Shown piece after piece: positions 63,125 through 64,000 of a stretch of DNA of 64,000 bases. Every line of letters begins with the position of its first letter. Position 1 is the stretch's first letter. Position numbers and translations under genes: made by a program. The DNA is from Nocardioides sp. WS12. Lineage in GTDB: Bacteria; Actinomycetota; Actinomycetes; Propionibacteriales; Nocardioidaceae. Below the pieces are notes generated by a model. The model saw only the letters and a list, made by a program, of their open reading frames with translations, did no database searches and was not told the origin of the DNA. The DNA is taken from the NCBI RefSeq assembly GCF_014108865.1, contig NZ_CP053928.1, positions 1,736,001 to 1,800,000 of the forward strand, written 5' to 3'.

Positions 63125-63850
63125 ATGTCCGACCCGCAGGCCCACATCCAGTCCAACGCCGCGAAGATCAACGAGCTCAACGAGTTGATCCGCTACACGA
63201 TGTGGTCGGTGTTCCGCCTCGACCGCACGATCGGTGACGACGACGTCGCCCGCAAGGGCGAGGCCGCCGAGGTCGAGGCCCTCATCGCTGAACTGGCCGC
63301 CGAGGACGTCGTCGTCCGCGGTGTGTACGACGTCGCGGGCCTGCGTGCCGACGCCGACGTCATGGTGTGGTGGCATGCCGAGTCGAGCGACGCGCTCCAG
63401 GCGGCGTACCACCGTCTGCGTCGCACCGCCTTCGGCTCGCGACTCGCGCCGGTGTGGTCGCAGATGGCCCTGCACCGGCCGGCGGAGTTCAACCGCAGCC
63501 ACCTGCCGGCGTTCCTCGCTGACGAGCGGGTGCACGACTACGTCTCCGTCTACCCCTTCGTGCGCTCCTATGAGTGGTACCTCCTCGACGACGCCGAGCG
63601 CCGCGGGCTGCTCGCCGAGCACGGCAAGATGGCCCGCGGTTACCCCGACGTGCGTGCCAACACGGTCCCCAGCTTCGCTCTCGGTGACTACGAGTGGATC
63701 CTCGCCTTCGAGTGCGACGACCTGTCCCGGATCGTTGACCTGATGCGGCATCTGCGCGGCTCCGAGACGCGTCGCCACGTCCGCGAAGAGGTGCCGTTCT
63801 ACACCGGTCGCCGCGTCGAGGTCACGGACTTCATCAACCGCCTGCCGTAG
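63125..63850 (+). CDS. hemQ: Coproheme decarboxylase HemQ (chlorite dismutase-like)
   Basis: This 241-residue protein has the family N-terminal [20 protein letters not shown] and the [16 protein letters not shown] region near residue 165-180 expected to hold the heme-iron ligand. It converts coproheme to heme b. ATG at 63125 is preferred because GGAGG lies just upstream; an in-frame ATG nine bases earlier is possible. It completes the hemE-hemG-hemQ pathway in the window. Confidence 0.9.
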   Translation: MSDPQAHIQSNAAKINELNELIRYTMWSVFRLDRTIGDDDVARKGEAAEVEALIAELAAEDVVVRGVYDVAGLRADADVMVWWHAESSDALQAAYHRLRRTAFGSRLAPVWSQMALHRPAEFNRSHLPAFLADERVHDYVSVYPFVRSYEWYLLDDAERRGLLAEHGKMARGYPDVRANTVPSFALGDYEWILAFECDDLSRIVDLMRHLRGSETRRHVREEVPFYTGRRVEVTDFINRLP

Positions 63851-63861
63851 TTCACTTGCAA

Positions 63862-63882
63862 AGTGCATTGACTTAATGCACT
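63862..63882. promoter_or_regulatory. Inverted repeat AGTGCATT-N5-AATGCACT upstream of the leader ORF
   Basis: Perfect 8-base arms around GACTT, lying 8 bases before the cysteine-rich ORF. It overlaps TTGACT and TATAG elements, the likely promoter. The short distance to the ATG suggests a leaderless transcript under repressor control. Confidence 0.65.
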
Positions 63883-63890
63883 ATAGGAAC

Positions 63891-63959
63891 ATGTCCGACC
63901 GCACTGCAGCCATGAACGTCGTCTCGCGCGACGCGCTGTCGTGTTGTCGCTGTTGTTGA
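63891..63959 (+). CDS. Cysteine-rich leader peptide ending CCRCC
   Basis: A 22-codon ORF (MSDRTAAMNVVSRDALSCCRCC) ends with two Cys pairs separated by Arg, then TGA. The final residues SxxCCRCC match cysteine-sensing leader peptides that precede sulfur assimilation genes in actinobacteria; low cysteine would stall ribosomes at the Cys run and alter downstream expression. It is too short for ordinary gene finders. The regulated gene lies beyond the window, so its identity is unknown; the leader predicts sulfate or organosulfur acquisition. Confidence 0.75.
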   Translation: MSDRTAAMNVVSRDALSCCRCC

Positions 63960-64000
63960 TCGCCCTCATCCCCGATCCCAGCAGTCGCGTCCGGCCCCGA

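Noticed and set aside
1..64000. CRISPR array, tRNA or rRNA genes, insertion sequences, phage genes
   Set aside because: No regularly spaced repeats, cloverleaf-like genes, rRNA sequence, transposases or integrases were seen in any frame.

Overview
The window is GC-rich chromosomal DNA from an actinobacterium, most likely a Nocardioides-like member of the Nocardioidaceae. This is inferred from the very high GC in third codon positions, frequent GTG starts, 4-base ATGA/GTGA gene overlaps, and marker families: a complete Mce import operon, DUF3000 and DUF2510 proteins, HemQ, WS/DGAT and a PucR-type regulator pair. I see no rRNA, tRNA, CRISPR array, transposase or phage gene. It reads as a stable chromosome with a few accessory insertions.

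Layout. 1-3.1 kb: start of a leftward gene with a strong palindromic operator, then a thioredoxin-reductase-like flavoprotein with an N-terminal receiver-like domain, translationally coupled to a hemerythrin-domain protein, then a single-pass membrane protein. 3.1-11.6 kb: a degenerate P-type-ATPase-like gene coupled to a PucR-type regulator, a divergent second regulator, and a cluster of secreted proteins that includes four tandem paralogues (the last one frameshifted). 11.7-24.4 kb: a lytic-transglycosylase-like protein followed by the Mce system. It has a fused ATPase-permease (Mkl-YrbE), a second YrbE, six MCE proteins and three Mce-associated proteins, most of them overlapping by 1-4 bases. 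The regulator intergenic region carries two copies of TTGTCA-N6-TGACAA, and a one-mismatch copy lies upstream of the Mce operon. This suggests that one regulator controls both.

24.4-36.5 kb: mismatch glycosylase Mug, an orphan DNA methyltransferase, a wax ester/DGAT acyltransferase, a VCBS/FG-GAP membrane protein, a GCS2-type ligase, a frameshifted ThrE-like exporter, and a TetR-controlled set (flavin monooxygenase, SDR) followed by a FUSC-like membrane protein and an SRPBCC protein. 36.5-41.6 kb: a leftward four-gene operon for lysine/ornithine breakdown (RocD-like aminotransferase, saccharopine/lysine-6-dehydrogenase-like protein, aldehyde dehydrogenase, 2-oxoadipate dioxygenase HglS). 41.7-49.8 kb: HrpA helicase, a 65-bp perfect-arm hairpin, a small unknown protein, a candidate structured RNA, a solute-binding protein without a permease, RNase D and a DUF3000 protein.

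49.9-63.9 kb: heme genes hemE and hemG-hemQ, split by about 10.8 kb. The intervening DNA holds a NYN-domain protein, a LysR regulator and a sulfur-scavenging operon (two DszC/SfnB-like flavoproteins, SfnG, a SfnB-family oxidoreductase, SsuD, FMN reductase), then a DUF4349 lipoprotein and a DUF559-type protein. The right edge holds a 22-codon ORF ending Cys-Cys-Arg-Cys-Cys behind a palindromic operator, a typical cysteine-sensing leader peptide. The next, unseen gene is therefore probably also for sulfur acquisition.
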